In this document: piece by piece, positions 25,091 to 33,215 of the stretch
How the letters are laid out: every line of letters starts with the position of its first letter
Position numbering within the stretch: position 1 is the first letter of the stretch
NCBI GenBank assembly: GCA_964602485.1
Contig: CAZRQU010000003.1
Span: forward strand, 7,032 to 71,031
Source of the DNA: WJLG01 sp964602485
GTDB lineage: Bacteria; Patescibacteriota; Patescibacteriia; Patescibacteriales; WJLG01
Reading direction: 5' to 3'
Length of the DNA stretch: 64,000 nt
Made by a program: the position numbers and the translations under genes
Notes under the pieces: model-generated
Databases searched by the model: none
What the model was told of the DNA's origin: nothing
What the model saw: only the letters and a program-made list of their open reading frames with translations

Positions 25091-27970
25091 ATGCCAAATG
25101 GAAATGGGAAAAAGGTCATAAGAATAAAGGGCGCCCGCGTACACAATTTACAAAATGTGGACGTTGAGATACCTAGAGACCGCTTTACTGTCATAACCGG
25201 CCTATCCGGTTCTGGGAAATCCTCGCTAGCCTTCGATACTCTTTATGCCGAGGGTCAAAGAAGGTATGTTGAGTCCTTGTCTGCTTACGCTCGGCAATTC
25301 ATAGGCTTGATGGATAAACCGGATGTCGACCTTATCGAAGGCCTGTCGCCAGCTATTTCCATTGATCAAAAATCCGCTTCTCATAATCCTCGTTCCACTG
25401 TTGGTACGGTCACCGAGATATACGATTATCTCCGTCTTTTGTTTGCCCGCATTGGAATTCCTCACTGTCCAAAATGCGGCAAGAAGGTAAAAAAATATTC
25501 CACTGACGAGATAATAAATCAAATATCAAAAAAGTACAAAGATCAAGATGTCATAATCCTATCTCCGGTAGTGAAGGATAAAAAAGGAGAACATAAAAAC
25601 ACCATCTCCGGTATCGCCAAGGCCGGATTTTCCCGTTTAAGACTGGATGGAGAGGTTTATTCTCTGGAAGAGGCCCAAGACAAAGATATAGACAAACAAA
25701 AGAAACATTCAATAGATATAATAATAGACAAAGTAAAGGTTAATGTTGATAAGGACAATATGGCCCGTTTGACCGAAGGAGTGGAAAAAGCCGTTGATCT
25801 GGCAAACGGTCTAGTGTCTATCTGTCCCTATGATAAGGATGAATTCTGTCGAGAAAAGGAGATAATATTCTCCCGATTATTCGCTTGTCCTGATTGCGAC
25901 ATTACCATGCCTGAACTAGAACCTCGAGATTTTTCTTTCAACTCGCCCCATGGTGCTTGCTCGGACTGTGATGGTCTGGGGACCAAACTTGAAATAGATC
26001 CGGAAACAGTATTGAATAAAAATTTAACCTTGGCTCAAGGGGCGATCAAACCTATGTCGCATAATATCGGAGGTCCGCAAACTTGGGTGCTTAGGATCCT
26101 GGGAACAGTGGCTGAAAAATACGGCTTCGATCTGAATACTCCTATAAAAGACCTTGATAAGGACCAGGTGAATGTCATACTTTACGGAACCGGTAAGAAT
26201 GAATATAAACTTGATTATGACAACCAAAGATTCTCAGGACAATTCGTCACCAACTTTGAAGGTGTGATCCCAAATCTTGAAAGACGATACAAACAGACCG
26301 ATTCCGACTATACAAGAAAAGAGATCGGAAAATATATGAAAGTCCTGCCCTGCCCGACCTGTAAAGGAAAAAGGCTGAAAGCCGAAGTTTTAGCTGTTAG
26401 GATATCTGATCTTTCCATAGATCAAATAACCTCCGAGAACATAGGGCGGGCCAAAGACTTTTTTCAAGGCCTGGAAACTGGCAAAGGACTATCAGCCAAG
26501 GAGAAAAAAATATCCGCCCAGGTGATAAAAGAAATAAGGTCAAGACTCTCATTTTTATCCAATGTCGGATTGGATTATCTTACTCTTGATCGGGCAGCTA
26601 ACACTCTGTCTGGCGGAGAAGCACAAAGAATACGCTTAGCCACTCAGATAGGATCGGCTTTGGTCGGAGTCTTATACATATTAGATGAGCCATCTATTGG
26701 CCTACACCAAAGAGACAACGGAAAACTAATAAAAACCTTAAAAGAGCTAAGGGATCTGGGTAATACCATAGTGGTAGTAGAGCATGATGACGAAACAATT
26801 AGATCTTCCGACTATGTAATAGATACCGGGCCAAGAGCCGGAATACATGGCGGAAAAATAGTAGCCTATGGTACCCCTTCTCAGGTTGCTAAAAACACCA
26901 GATCATTGACCGGGCAATATCTCTCCGGAAAAAAAGAAATATCCATACCAAGTAAATACCGACCAGGCAACGGTATGGCCATAGAGATATTCAAAGCTTC
27001 TGAAAATAATCTTAAAGATATAGACGTCGAATTCCCATTGGGCAAATTCATTGCCATTACCGGAGTTTCCGGGTCGGGCAAATCAACATTGATGAACGAT
27101 ATTTTAGCTAAGGCACTATCCCAAAAATTCTATCGAGCCAAGGAGGACCCGGGAAAACACGAAAGAATAGAAGGGATATCCGCCATTGATAAAGTGATAA
27201 ATATAGATCAATCGCCCATCGGCCGCACACCGCGATCCAATCCGGCCACCTATACCGGCGCCTTCACTCCTATTCGAGAATTGTTCGCCAGCTTACCGGA
27301 AGCCAAGATCCGCGGTTATAAGGCCGGTCGCTTCTCTTTCAATGTTCCTGGCGGACGCTGTGAAGCTTGTTCCGGAGATGGTGTAGTAAAGATAGAGATG
27401 CAATTTATGCCTGATATCTATGTGGAATGCGAAGTCTGCCACGGCAAGAGATACAACAAGGAAGCTTTAGAAATATACTATAAAGGTAAAAACATATCCG
27501 ATGTACTGGAGATGACGGTCGAAGAGGCTATGAACTTCTTCGCTAAAATACCTTCCATACATCAAAAACTAAAAACCCTAAACGAAGTAGGCCTCGGCTA
27601 TATCAAGGTCGGCCAACCGGCCACCACTTTATCCGGCGGTGAAGCCCAAAGAGTAAAGCTAGCCACAGAGTTAGCTCGTCGCTCGACCGGTAAAACCTTA
27701 TACATACTGGACGAGCCGACCACCGGTCTTCACTTCGACGACATAAAAAATCTTTTGGAAGTTTTGAACAAGTTAGTAGACAAAGGCAACACCGTTCTGA
27801 TCATAGAACACAATCTTGATGTCATAAAATCAGCTGACTGGTTAATAGATCTCGGTCCGGAAGGCGGAGATGAAGGCGGACACATTGTGGCCCAAGGAAC
27901 TCCTCAAGAAGTGGCTCGAGTCAAAAAAAGCTATACTGGTCAATACCTGAAAAAAATATTTGATCAATAA
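25091..27970 (+). CDS. uvrA: Excinuclease ABC subunit A
   Basis: DNA-damage recognition ATPase, 959 residues, full length. Two ABC ATPase modules: Walker A GLSGSGKSS near 37-45 and GVSGSGKST in the second half, each with an LSGGEAQR signature and D-E-P Walker B (LYILDEPSIGLH, LYILDEPTTGLH). Zinc modules are intact: CPKCGKKV, CPDC with CSDCDGLG, CPTCKGKR, and CEACSGDG with CEVCHGKRY. No Shine-Dalgarno sequence is seen. UvrA is conventional, in contrast to the shortened UvrB and UvrC. Confidence 0.98.
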   Translation: MPNGNGKKVIRIKGARVHNLQNVDVEIPRDRFTVITGLSGSGKSSLAFDTLYAEGQRRYVESLSAYARQFIGLMDKPDVDLIEGLSPAISIDQKSASHNPRSTVGTVTEIYDYLRLLFARIGIPHCPKCGKKVKKYSTDEIINQISKKYKDQDVIILSPVVKDKKGEHKNTISGIAKAGFSRLRLDGEVYSLEEAQDKDIDKQKKHSIDIIIDKVKVNVDKDNMARLTEGVEKAVDLANGLVSICPYDKDEFCREKEIIFSRLFACPDCDITMPELEPRDFSFNSPHGACSDCDGLGTKLEIDPETVLNKNLTLAQGAIKPMSHNIGGPQTWVLRILGTVAEKYGFDLNTPIKDLDKDQVNVILYGTGKNEYKLDYDNQRFSGQFVTNFEGVIPNLERRYKQTDSDYTRKEIGKYMKVLPCPTCKGKRLKAEVLAVRISDLSIDQITSENIGRAKDFFQGLETGKGLSAKEKKISAQVIKEIRSRLSFLSNVGLDYLTLDRAANTLSGGEAQRIRLATQIGSALVGVLYILDEPSIGLHQRDNGKLIKTLKELRDLGNTIVVVEHDDETIRSSDYVIDTGPRAGIHGGKIVAYGTPSQVAKNTRSLTGQYLSGKKEISIPSKYRPGNGMAIEIFKASENNLKDIDVEFPLGKFIAITGVSGSGKSTLMNDILAKALSQKFYRAKEDPGKHERIEGISAIDKVINIDQSPIGRTPRSNPATYTGAFTPIRELFASLPEAKIRGYKAGRFSFNVPGGRCEACSGDGVVKIEMQFMPDIYVECEVCHGKRYNKEALEIYYKGKNISDVLEMTVEEAMNFFAKIPSIHQKLKTLNEVGLGYIKVGQPATTLSGGEAQRVKLATELARRSTGKTLYILDEPTTGLHFDDIKNLLEVLNKLVDKGNTVLIIEHNLDVIKSADWLIDLGPEGGDEGGHIVAQGTPQEVARVKKSYTGQYLKKIFDQ

Positions 27971-28000
27971 AAAGATCCCGCTTCAAGCGGGATCTTTTTT
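27970..28000. terminator. Bidirectional terminator between uvrA and the metal/redox operon
   Basis: Stem AAAGATCCCGCTT with AAGCGGGATCTTT (27971-27997) and T-tracts on both strands. Confidence 0.92.
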
Positions 28001-28270
28001 CTATTTATCCTTATTGGCTTTTAGAACTTCCAATAATTCTTTTTTAGATATCTCTCCTTTTAGGCGTAAAAATTCTTTACCTTGCTTGTCCAAAAAAACA
28101 AATACGGGAATATCATCATCTATACCGTATCTTTCAACCTCTTCTTTGTTCTGATCATGATCATAATATTCTGTTTCCAGCCAAGGATTTTCTTTTTCTA
28201 TCTCTTCCCACCTAGGCTTCATTATTATACAAGCGGGGCACCAAATGGCGCCGAATTTCAAAACTTTCAT
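28001..28270 (-). CDS. Thioredoxin-fold protein, CPAC active site
   Basis: 89-residue minimal thioredoxin-like protein. CPAC (11-14) sits after a short strand (VLKFGAIW), and the cis-proline is in DDIPVFVF (about 53-60). It lacks the N-terminal helix of standard thioredoxin, as small glutaredoxin-sized redoxins do. It is the last gene of the operon that begins at 32318, three bases or so after DUF134, so a redox role beside Fe-S or metal handling is a reasonable inference. Confidence 0.88.
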   Translation of the reverse strand: MKVLKFGAIWCPACIIMKPRWEEIEKENPWLETEYYDHDQNKEEVERYGIDDDIPVFVFLDKQGKEFLRLKGEISKKELLEVLKANKDK

Positions 28271-28274
28271 AGGA

Positions 28275-28553
28275 TCAATCTTTTATTATTTTTATAGCTT
28301 TACCTCTTATCAAGGCATCGGTCACCTTTTTACAGGCAGATGTTAATATCCTCTGAAAAGTGCTCCTGGAAGTCTTCATGGCTTGAGCCGCTTTTTCCTG
28401 ATCCATATCCTCATCATTCTTCAAACGCAAAGCTTCTGCCTCTTCCGAGGTTATCTCCACCATTTCCAAAAATCTCATAGGCACCCCTTGAGGTTTGAAA
28501 TAAGTGACATTAGGGTCGAATTTTATCCTTCTTTTTAATTTTGGTCTTGGCAT
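28275..28553 (-). CDS. DUF134 (UPF0251) family DNA-binding-like protein
   Basis: 92 residues. The family core is seen: MPRPKLKRRI, YFKPQGVPM, EEAEALRLKND and a helix-turn-helix DQEKAAQAMKTSRSTFQRIL followed by ARK-type basic residues. UPF0251 proteins are sigma-factor-like helix-turn-helix proteins of unknown target, commonly found beside NifX-like and MinD-ferredoxin genes. It lies one base from the CDF transporter gene and could be the local regulator; that is inference. Confidence 0.9.
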   Translation of the reverse strand: MPRPKLKRRIKFDPNVTYFKPQGVPMRFLEMVEITSEEAEALRLKNDEDMDQEKAAQAMKTSRSTFQRILTSACKKVTDALIRGKAIKIIKD

Positions 28554-28554
28554 A

Positions 28555-29604
28555 TCATCCTCTTTTCAATTCAATATCACAATTAGGACACTTCAAACTT
28601 GAGCAAGGAACTCCGCGCTGATGAGCTACTTTATATCCGCATTCTTGACAAACACAATGTCCGTCCGGACCTTGGCCACTGGCATCCTTGACCTCATTTT
28701 TGAATCGGCCATTTCTCTGCCAGCCGAATCCACGACCGAAATTCGGCTTGTAGTAATCGGCGCTCATCTCATGACTCTTAACCTGTATGGACACGTATTC
28801 CAAATTCTCTATTTTGTCTACAAGTTCGTCCCTTAGACCGTTGGATATATCGTTTGCTTTCTGCACATTGAGGTCGCTGGGCAGATCTATTTCCAGATCG
28901 GCGGTTACGGCAGAACCTTTTTTCTGGGTCTTCAAAGAAGACATTTGTATATCTTGATCGGATACTATAGCTCTTATTTCATCCTCCACTTCGTCACCAG
29001 CTGAAACATCAAGCAAAGAGTCAACCGCCTCTCTACCTATGGAAAAAGATTCTTTGATTATATAAAGGCCAACCAATAAGGCCAACAAAGAGTCTGTATA
29101 TATCCAATACTTAGTGAATAATAGTCCGATCAAAATAGCCAAAGAAGAATAAACATCTACACGAGAATGAACGCCGTCCGACAACAAGGCCATGGACCCT
29201 TCCTTCTTTCCGTAATGGATCTTCAATCTGGCCATTGCTTCATTGACGACCGCCGACACCAGCATCACTCCCAAAGCCAAATAACCAACGCTGACCGGCG
29301 ATGGGTCGGTAAATTCCCTAACAGCTTCCCAAACAATGAACGAACCAGTAATAAAAAGTATAATGGTTATTATCAATCCGGACAGAACTTCGAATTTATA
29401 ATGTCCATAAGGATGCTTCTGGTCTACTGGTTTTTTGGATATCTTGATGCCAAAAAAACCGATGGCCGAAGATAATATATCCATACCGGAATGAAGTCCT
29501 TCGGCAAAAACTGCCCCTGACCCGGCCAAGGATCCGGCTATCAGCTTTCCGCCAGCCAAAAAAATATTGGCTACTACGGCTACTATGGCTACTCTTTCCT
29601 TCAT
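28555..29604 (-). CDS. Cation diffusion facilitator transporter with C-terminal Cys4 domain
   Basis: 349 residues. Six membrane helices within about 1-205, with the CDF metal site residues in FAEGLHSGMDILSS and LLSDGVHSRVDVYSS (HxxxD-type), then a cytoplasmic dimerisation domain. The C-terminal 50 residues add CVCQECGYK and CSSLKCPNCD, a zinc-ribbon-like appendage after a Gly/Arg/Trp-rich stretch. It exports divalent metal (Zn, Fe or Mn). The extra domain hints at metal sensing. It overlaps the upstream MinD-type gene by four bases. Confidence 0.9.
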   Translation of the reverse strand: MKERVAIVAVVANIFLAGGKLIAGSLAGSGAVFAEGLHSGMDILSSAIGFFGIKISKKPVDQKHPYGHYKFEVLSGLIITIILFITGSFIVWEAVREFTDPSPVSVGYLALGVMLVSAVVNEAMARLKIHYGKKEGSMALLSDGVHSRVDVYSSLAILIGLLFTKYWIYTDSLLALLVGLYIIKESFSIGREAVDSLLDVSAGDEVEDEIRAIVSDQDIQMSSLKTQKKGSAVTADLEIDLPSDLNVQKANDISNGLRDELVDKIENLEYVSIQVKSHEMSADYYKPNFGRGFGWQRNGRFKNEVKDASGQGPDGHCVCQECGYKVAHQRGVPCSSLKCPNCDIELKRG

Positions 29605-30473
29605 TTTATATTATTTTTTATCTTATTTATTATTTCTTTGAATGTCTCCTTATATTTCGGATCCTTCTTCACCACCGGCATCATCTCTAAGGTGGAGTCA
29701 ACAAAATCCTTGCTATAAGGAATTCGGCCGATTATCTCTATACCGTTATCTTTAGCAAACTCCTCTATTTCCGAACAAAAACTTTCTTTCAGATCATGCT
29801 TATTTATCACTATGCCGCGCTTTATATTGAAATGATCGGCCAAATACAAAACTCTTTTCAGATCATGTAAGGCTGACGGGGTTGGCTCGGTCACGGCCAC
29901 TATATAATCAGTACCTATCAAAGAGGCTATTACCGGACAACCGATGCCGGCAGCCGAATCTATCAGCATAATATCGGCTTTGAGCTCCTTATTTATCCTT
30001 TCAAATTCATCCCTGGCTTCAGAAACAACTTCTCCGGAAGCCAATTCACCTAACTTCAACTCTCCCGTAACCAAATGTACTCCGTAATTCTCCCCGGTAT
30101 AAACGGACCCGATCTCCTTTTCCGTCTCACTTATAGCGCCATAAGGGCAAGCAGCTATGCAGGCCTTGCAACCAATGCAAACATCTTTAACGAAAGCCGG
30201 ATACTTGCCTGAGGAAAAAACTATGGCATTCTGCTTGCAAACCAATGCGCACTTTCCGCATTTTTTACATTTATCAAGATCCCATTTCGGTATAGGCTGA
30301 TATATTTTGGAATGTTCCTCTCTTTCAATAGAAAGAAGTAAATGGTCGTTAGGGCATTCGGCGTCCACATCCAAAAGCGCTGTTTTCTTCTGCTCGGCGA
30401 ATTCGACCGCTAAGGATGTGGCTACCATGGATTTGCCTGTCCCTCCTTTGCCTCCGGTAATGGCTATTTTCAT
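29601..30473 (-). CDS. MinD/Mrp-superfamily ATPase with inserted 2x[4Fe-4S] ferredoxin domain
   Basis: 290 residues. Deviant Walker A GGKGGTGKS (7-15), the switch LLDVDAECPND, and a ferredoxin insertion at about 63-110 with two Cys clusters (CKKCGKCALVC and CIGCKACIAAC followed by P), then the remaining ParA/MinD fold (LIDSAAGIGCPV). Such proteins occur in anaerobes beside NifX-like proteins and are thought to load or transfer Fe-S clusters. The context here (two NifX-like proteins, metal transporters) supports that. It overlaps the CDF gene by four bases. Confidence 0.93.
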   Translation of the reverse strand: MKIAITGGKGGTGKSMVATSLAVEFAEQKKTALLDVDAECPNDHLLLSIEREEHSKIYQPIPKWDLDKCKKCGKCALVCKQNAIVFSSGKYPAFVKDVCIGCKACIAACPYGAISETEKEIGSVYTGENYGVHLVTGELKLGELASGEVVSEARDEFERINKELKADIMLIDSAAGIGCPVIASLIGTDYIVAVTEPTPSALHDLKRVLYLADHFNIKRGIVINKHDLKESFCSEIEEFAKDNGIEIIGRIPYSKDFVDSTLEMMPVVKKDPKYKETFKEIINKIKNNIK

Positions 30474-30502
30474 ATGATGATCGCTTTAATTTTATTATAT
30501 TT

Positions 30503-31243
30503 TTAAAAATGTATGAACCTGATCGCTAATAACAATAATATGCCAATAAGAAAAACCGAAAAGTATAAGAAATTGGTCTTGAACGATCTTTGACATTTTA
30601 TTTCCGGTATCAGATCCGAACAAGCTATGTAGATAAAATTACCGGCCGCAAAAGGAAGAAGAAAATCAACATTCATTCTGGTGGAAAGAAAGTAGGCTAT
30701 CATTCCGCCGACAATAATGGTCAAGGCAGAAAGAAAATTGAACAACAAAGCTTTTCTTTTCTCCCAGCCACCATGGATAAGTATCCCAAAATCACCTAAT
30801 TCCTGAGGGATCTCATGAGCGGCACTGGCCAACCAAGCGGCTATACCAACCCTGATATCCAAAATAAAAGCTCCAGCTATGGCCAACCCCCCGATAAAAT
30901 TATGAGTAGCATCAGCCACCAATATCAAATAACTAACGGCTGTTTTATGTTCTGAAGGTGCCCGATGGCAATGGTGCCAATGTATAAATTGCTCTAAAAG
31001 AAAAAAGAGACAAAATCCGGCTAAAAGCCATAAAAAAGCAGGCAACACCGGAAACCCTCCTTCTATGGCTTCCGGCAACATATGAAGAAAGGCTCCTCCC
31101 AATAAAGCGCCGGCCGAAAAGGAAACCAAGGGGAATATCAATCTTTTTAAAAGATCCTCTTTTAAATAAAGGGTTAAAAGGCCAACCCAAGCTATCAAAC
31201 TCATTAAAAGGGTTGAAAAAAATATCCAAAGGAATGTATTCAT
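30503..31243 (-). CDS. ZIP-family metal transporter
   Basis: 246 residues with about eight membrane helices. ZIP signature residues are present: AFLHMLPEA in helix 2, DATHNFIGGLAIAGAF in helix 4 and SAAHEIPQELGDFGIL in helix 5 supply the binuclear metal-site His, Asn, Asp and Glu. A His-rich loop (HWHHCHRAPSEH) lies between helices 3 and 4. ZIP proteins import Zn or Fe into the cytoplasm, opposite in direction to the CDF exporter encoded two genes downstream. Confidence 0.94.
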   Translation of the reverse strand: MNTFLWIFFSTLLMSLIAWVGLLTLYLKEDLLKRLIFPLVSFSAGALLGGAFLHMLPEAIEGGFPVLPAFLWLLAGFCLFFLLEQFIHWHHCHRAPSEHKTAVSYLILVADATHNFIGGLAIAGAFILDIRVGIAAWLASAAHEIPQELGDFGILIHGGWEKRKALLFNFLSALTIIVGGMIAYFLSTRMNVDFLLPFAAGNFIYIACSDLIPEIKCQRSFKTNFLYFSVFLIGILLLLAIRFIHF

Positions 31244-31254
31244 ACTATTGATAA

Positions 31255-31614
31255 TTATTCTTTATGGTCTTGGCAGGCATCGCTTTCACCGGCCTTGGCC
31301 AGATCACCTCTTTGCCATTTGGAAACAATATCGATCACTTTTTCGGAATCACGATCCACATAAACCTTTATGCCAAGCTCTTGGCATAAGCTTATGGCTC
31401 GAGGACCGATATCCTTGCAAAGAACTATATCGACTCCGTTCTTTTTCATAAGCTCAGGCGGTAAGCCCTGCCCGCCTCCATGTTCGCTGGAATTATCTAT
31501 AACATCAACCATTTCCCCTTTTTCATTGAACAATATATAAAAAGAGCAACGGCCGAAATGATCAGCAATATTGCCGTCTACCTCCTTTGCGTTTGTCGGC
31601 ACAGCTATTCTCAT
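31255..31614 (-). CDS. NifX/NafY-like (dinitrogenase iron-molybdenum cofactor domain) protein
   Basis: 119 residues of the NifB/NifX/MTH1175 fold. MRIAVPTNAKEVDGNIADHFGRCSFYIL contains the usual HFG motif, and ELMKKNGVDIVLCKDIGPRAISL carries the conserved GxxGPRA block. Small proteins of this family bind Fe-S or metal clusters. No nitrogenase genes are present, so a nitrogen-fixation role is not implied. It follows its paralogue after one base. Confidence 0.92.
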   Translation of the reverse strand: MRIAVPTNAKEVDGNIADHFGRCSFYILFNEKGEMVDVIDNSSEHGGGQGLPPELMKKNGVDIVLCKDIGPRAISLCQELGIKVYVDRDSEKVIDIVSKWQRGDLAKAGESDACQDHKE

Positions 31615-31615
31615 A

Positions 31616-31954
31616 TCAACTTATTTCTTTTAATTTTCCTTCAGCCAACTCCTGCAAAATATCCTTTATAGCTCCTTTTCCTTCATAGACCTTGATATTG
31701 AATTGAGAAAGAACGTCCATTGCTCTAGGGCCAGTATTGCCGGTTATCACCGCTTCAGCTCCGCTATCAGCCGCTGTTTGAGCAGCGGCAATACCGGCGC
31801 CTCCGGCTTGATCAGCACTTTTATTCTTTATCGCTTCAACTTCCTTTATCTCTCCATCCACTATGTCTGCCACTATGAAATATGGGCAACGTCCGAAAAC
31901 CTCGGCCACTTGACCATCAATATTATCATTAGCAGAGCTTATTATCACTTTCAT
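31616..31954 (-). CDS. NifX/NafY-like (dinitrogenase iron-molybdenum cofactor domain) protein, second copy
   Basis: 112 residues, a paralogue of the adjacent gene: DGQVAEVFGRCPYFIV, the GGAGIAAAQTAADSGAEAVITG block and GPRAMDVL correspond position by position. It has VFG where its neighbour has HFG. A tandem pair of these proteins with a MinD-ferredoxin ATPase is a recurrent arrangement in anaerobic bacteria and archaea (general knowledge, not checked here). Confidence 0.9.
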   Translation of the reverse strand: MKVIISSANDNIDGQVAEVFGRCPYFIVADIVDGEIKEVEAIKNKSADQAGGAGIAAAQTAADSGAEAVITGNTGPRAMDVLSQFNIKVYEGKGAIKDILQELAEGKLKEIS

Positions 31955-32057
31955 AATATTATTTTAATTATAATAACCTTGTGTTTAAATTTTATCACGA
32001 ATATATCTTTGTACAAGATCAAGGGCCCTATATTTACTATAAGACCCTTGATGTCAT

Positions 32058-32318
32058 TTACTTTTTGAAACGGGACAAACGCGATTTGATATTGTTCAAC
32101 TGCCCCTCTAAAAATCCAGCCTCTTCGGTAAGCATCTGTTTTTCATCTTCCTCTGAAATATTAGTTGTTTGATAACCGAAACTTCTTCCGGCACTAAAAC
32201 CAAATCCTCTTCCGGCACCGCGCCCACGGCCATAGCCCATACCTCCGCCGCAAGGGCCTACACCTCGACCGGTTCCCGGTCCATAGCCCGCCGGGCCTGT
32301 TCCATTGAATCCTGGCAT
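32058..32318 (-). CDS. DUF5320-like Gly/Arg-rich small protein
   Basis: 86 residues. The N-terminal half is Gly-rich with the recurring pattern MPGFNGTGPAGYGPGTGRG and one Cys in VGPCGGGMGYGRGRG; the C-terminal half is a Glu/Lys helix (EEAGFLEGQLNNIKSRLSRF) likely to form a coiled coil. This is the typical shape of DUF5320 proteins that accompany NifX-like genes. Function is unknown. It is the first gene after a near-consensus promoter and so probably heads the eight-gene operon. Confidence 0.87.
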   Translation of the reverse strand: MPGFNGTGPAGYGPGTGRGVGPCGGGMGYGRGRGAGRGFGFSAGRSFGYQTTNISEEDEKQMLTEEAGFLEGQLNNIKSRLSRFKK

Positions 32319-32390
32319 ATGTCTTTATTAAGGATCGGCGAATATATCTAATAAGACGACGACCCTCTTCATTAATTATCTTCTATTTTG

Positions 32391-32419
32391 AGCATATACC
32401 CAAAACTATATCCTGTCAA
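32391..32419 (-). promoter_or_regulatory. Promoter of the metal/redox operon
   Basis: Minus strand TTGACA (32419-32414), 17-base spacer, TATGCT (32396-32391), about 70 bases before the DUF5320 gene. I see no clear operator palindrome. Confidence 0.8.
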
Positions 32420-32557
32420 GGGCCAACTACCCCCAACTTAAAAAACGCGGAGCTTAAGATCAAATCCTTTAACGTCGATCTAGGAAGGCAGGACACATCG
32501 ATCGGCCTTCATTCGTGTCTTAAAAAGGGTATGGCTTTGATAAGACTTTCGATGTAA

Positions 32558-32594
32558 ATAAAAAAGGCCTGAATGAAACTTGTTCATCCAGGCC
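32558..32594 (-). terminator. Intrinsic terminator ending the structured RNA
   Basis: Minus strand GGCCTG..ATGAA / TTCAT..CAGGCC (11 bp, one bulge) followed by T6 and further T-rich sequence. There is no T-run on the other strand. Confidence 0.88.
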
Positions 32595-33173
32595 CTCTCA
32601 GGGAATTCCTCTTCGGAAACCTTTAGTATTCCGAGAGAAGATCGTGAGGGGGCTGAAAGCTGCTTGGTCTTGTTGACCTGATAGCAGCTCCAGCCCCCTA
32701 AAGCCCTCATGTGGCCTCTCAAGATCATTTTGGAGGCGACCTCTACCGGAAAGGATCCGTGAGGTGGAGGGCTTTCTTCCCGCCGCTGGTTGTTGGTCGA
32801 TGGTGTGGCGGGGAATCTTGTATACCCTAGGTAAATCCCGAAGTGTACACCACTTCCCTCCTTGCCCGGAAGAAACGAGATCGGAATTGGGAATATACCT
32901 ATTCGCGGGGGCGCTCTGATCATAGGAGCATCTCCTCCTGGCTGGTCGTGGCCTGGCCGTTCGTGTGGCCGAATTTCTTTTTTGTTCCGGGAAACTTGGT
33001 CCCAGTGGCCGGCGTCAGTTCGCCGCGGCGATCGAGATCGAAATAATCAAGGCGCGGGAAATGAAACTCGGTCCTGCTCGTACCAGCATGGTAACCTCCA
33101 TACGAAAAAGGGTTAAAGTCGCAGGATAAACCCCTGTGTTCATCCTACAAAAAACACGATATCAAAGTTCAAT
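32558..33173 (-). ncRNA. Large structured RNA candidate, about 0.6 kb, unidentified
   Basis: No credible protein gene occupies this GC-richer block, but strong helices follow one another. In plus coordinates: a 51-base hairpin (32648-32698) with GGGGGCTG/CAGCCCCC and an 8-bp AAGCTGCT/AGCAGCTC inner stem; a multi-branch unit closed by AAGCCCTC (32701-32708) with GAGGGCTT (32767-32774) holding two inner hairpins; TTCCCGCC (32777-32784) with GGCGGGGAA (32807-32815); CTCTC..GGAAT (32595-32606) with ATTCCGAGAG (32628-32637). It ends in a minus-strand terminator, which sets the strand. The 5' end is uncertain (33120-33173). No RNase P or tmRNA signature was seen. A decayed secreted-protein gene is the alternative: GGAGGTTACCATGCTG at about 33096-33081 opens a frame that stops after 24 codons. 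Confidence 0.55.
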
Positions 33174-33180
33174 ATCGTGT
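33148..33180 (-). terminator. Intrinsic terminator after suhB
   Basis: Perfect stem ACACGATAT (33180-33172 read on minus) with ATATCGTGT (33162-33154), then T6. It lies 36 bases after the suhB stop. Confidence 0.85.
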
Positions 33181-33208
33181 TTATATCACAAATATATTTT
33201 TTTGTCAA
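33180..33208 (-). promoter_or_regulatory. Possible promoter of the structured RNA
   Basis: Minus strand TTGACA (33208-33203), 17-base spacer, TATAAA (33185-33180). The expected start (about 33173) falls inside the suhB terminator hairpin, so a transcript from here would not form the full terminator. Confidence 0.55.
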
Positions 33209-33215
33209 CCCCAAC

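Noticed and set aside
31255..31954. Nitrogen fixation from NifX-like genes
   Set aside because: No nifHDK or nifB is present, and small proteins of this fold are common in organisms that do not fix nitrogen.
32480..32923. 147-codon minus-strand reading frame in the structured RNA region
   Set aside because: It runs straight through the intrinsic terminator, has no ribosome-binding site and has an unnatural composition. Long frames are expected by chance in the GC-rich stems.
33015..33084. Ribosome-binding site plus ATG (GGAGGTTACCATGCTG) opening a 24-codon signal-peptide-like frame ending in TGA
   Set aside because: Tempting because it matches the start of the cassette gene at 37749, but the frame stops at once. 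Reading TGA as Gly (as in some CPR) is excluded because TGA ends uvrC and thrS. Kept only as the alternative to the RNA interpretation.
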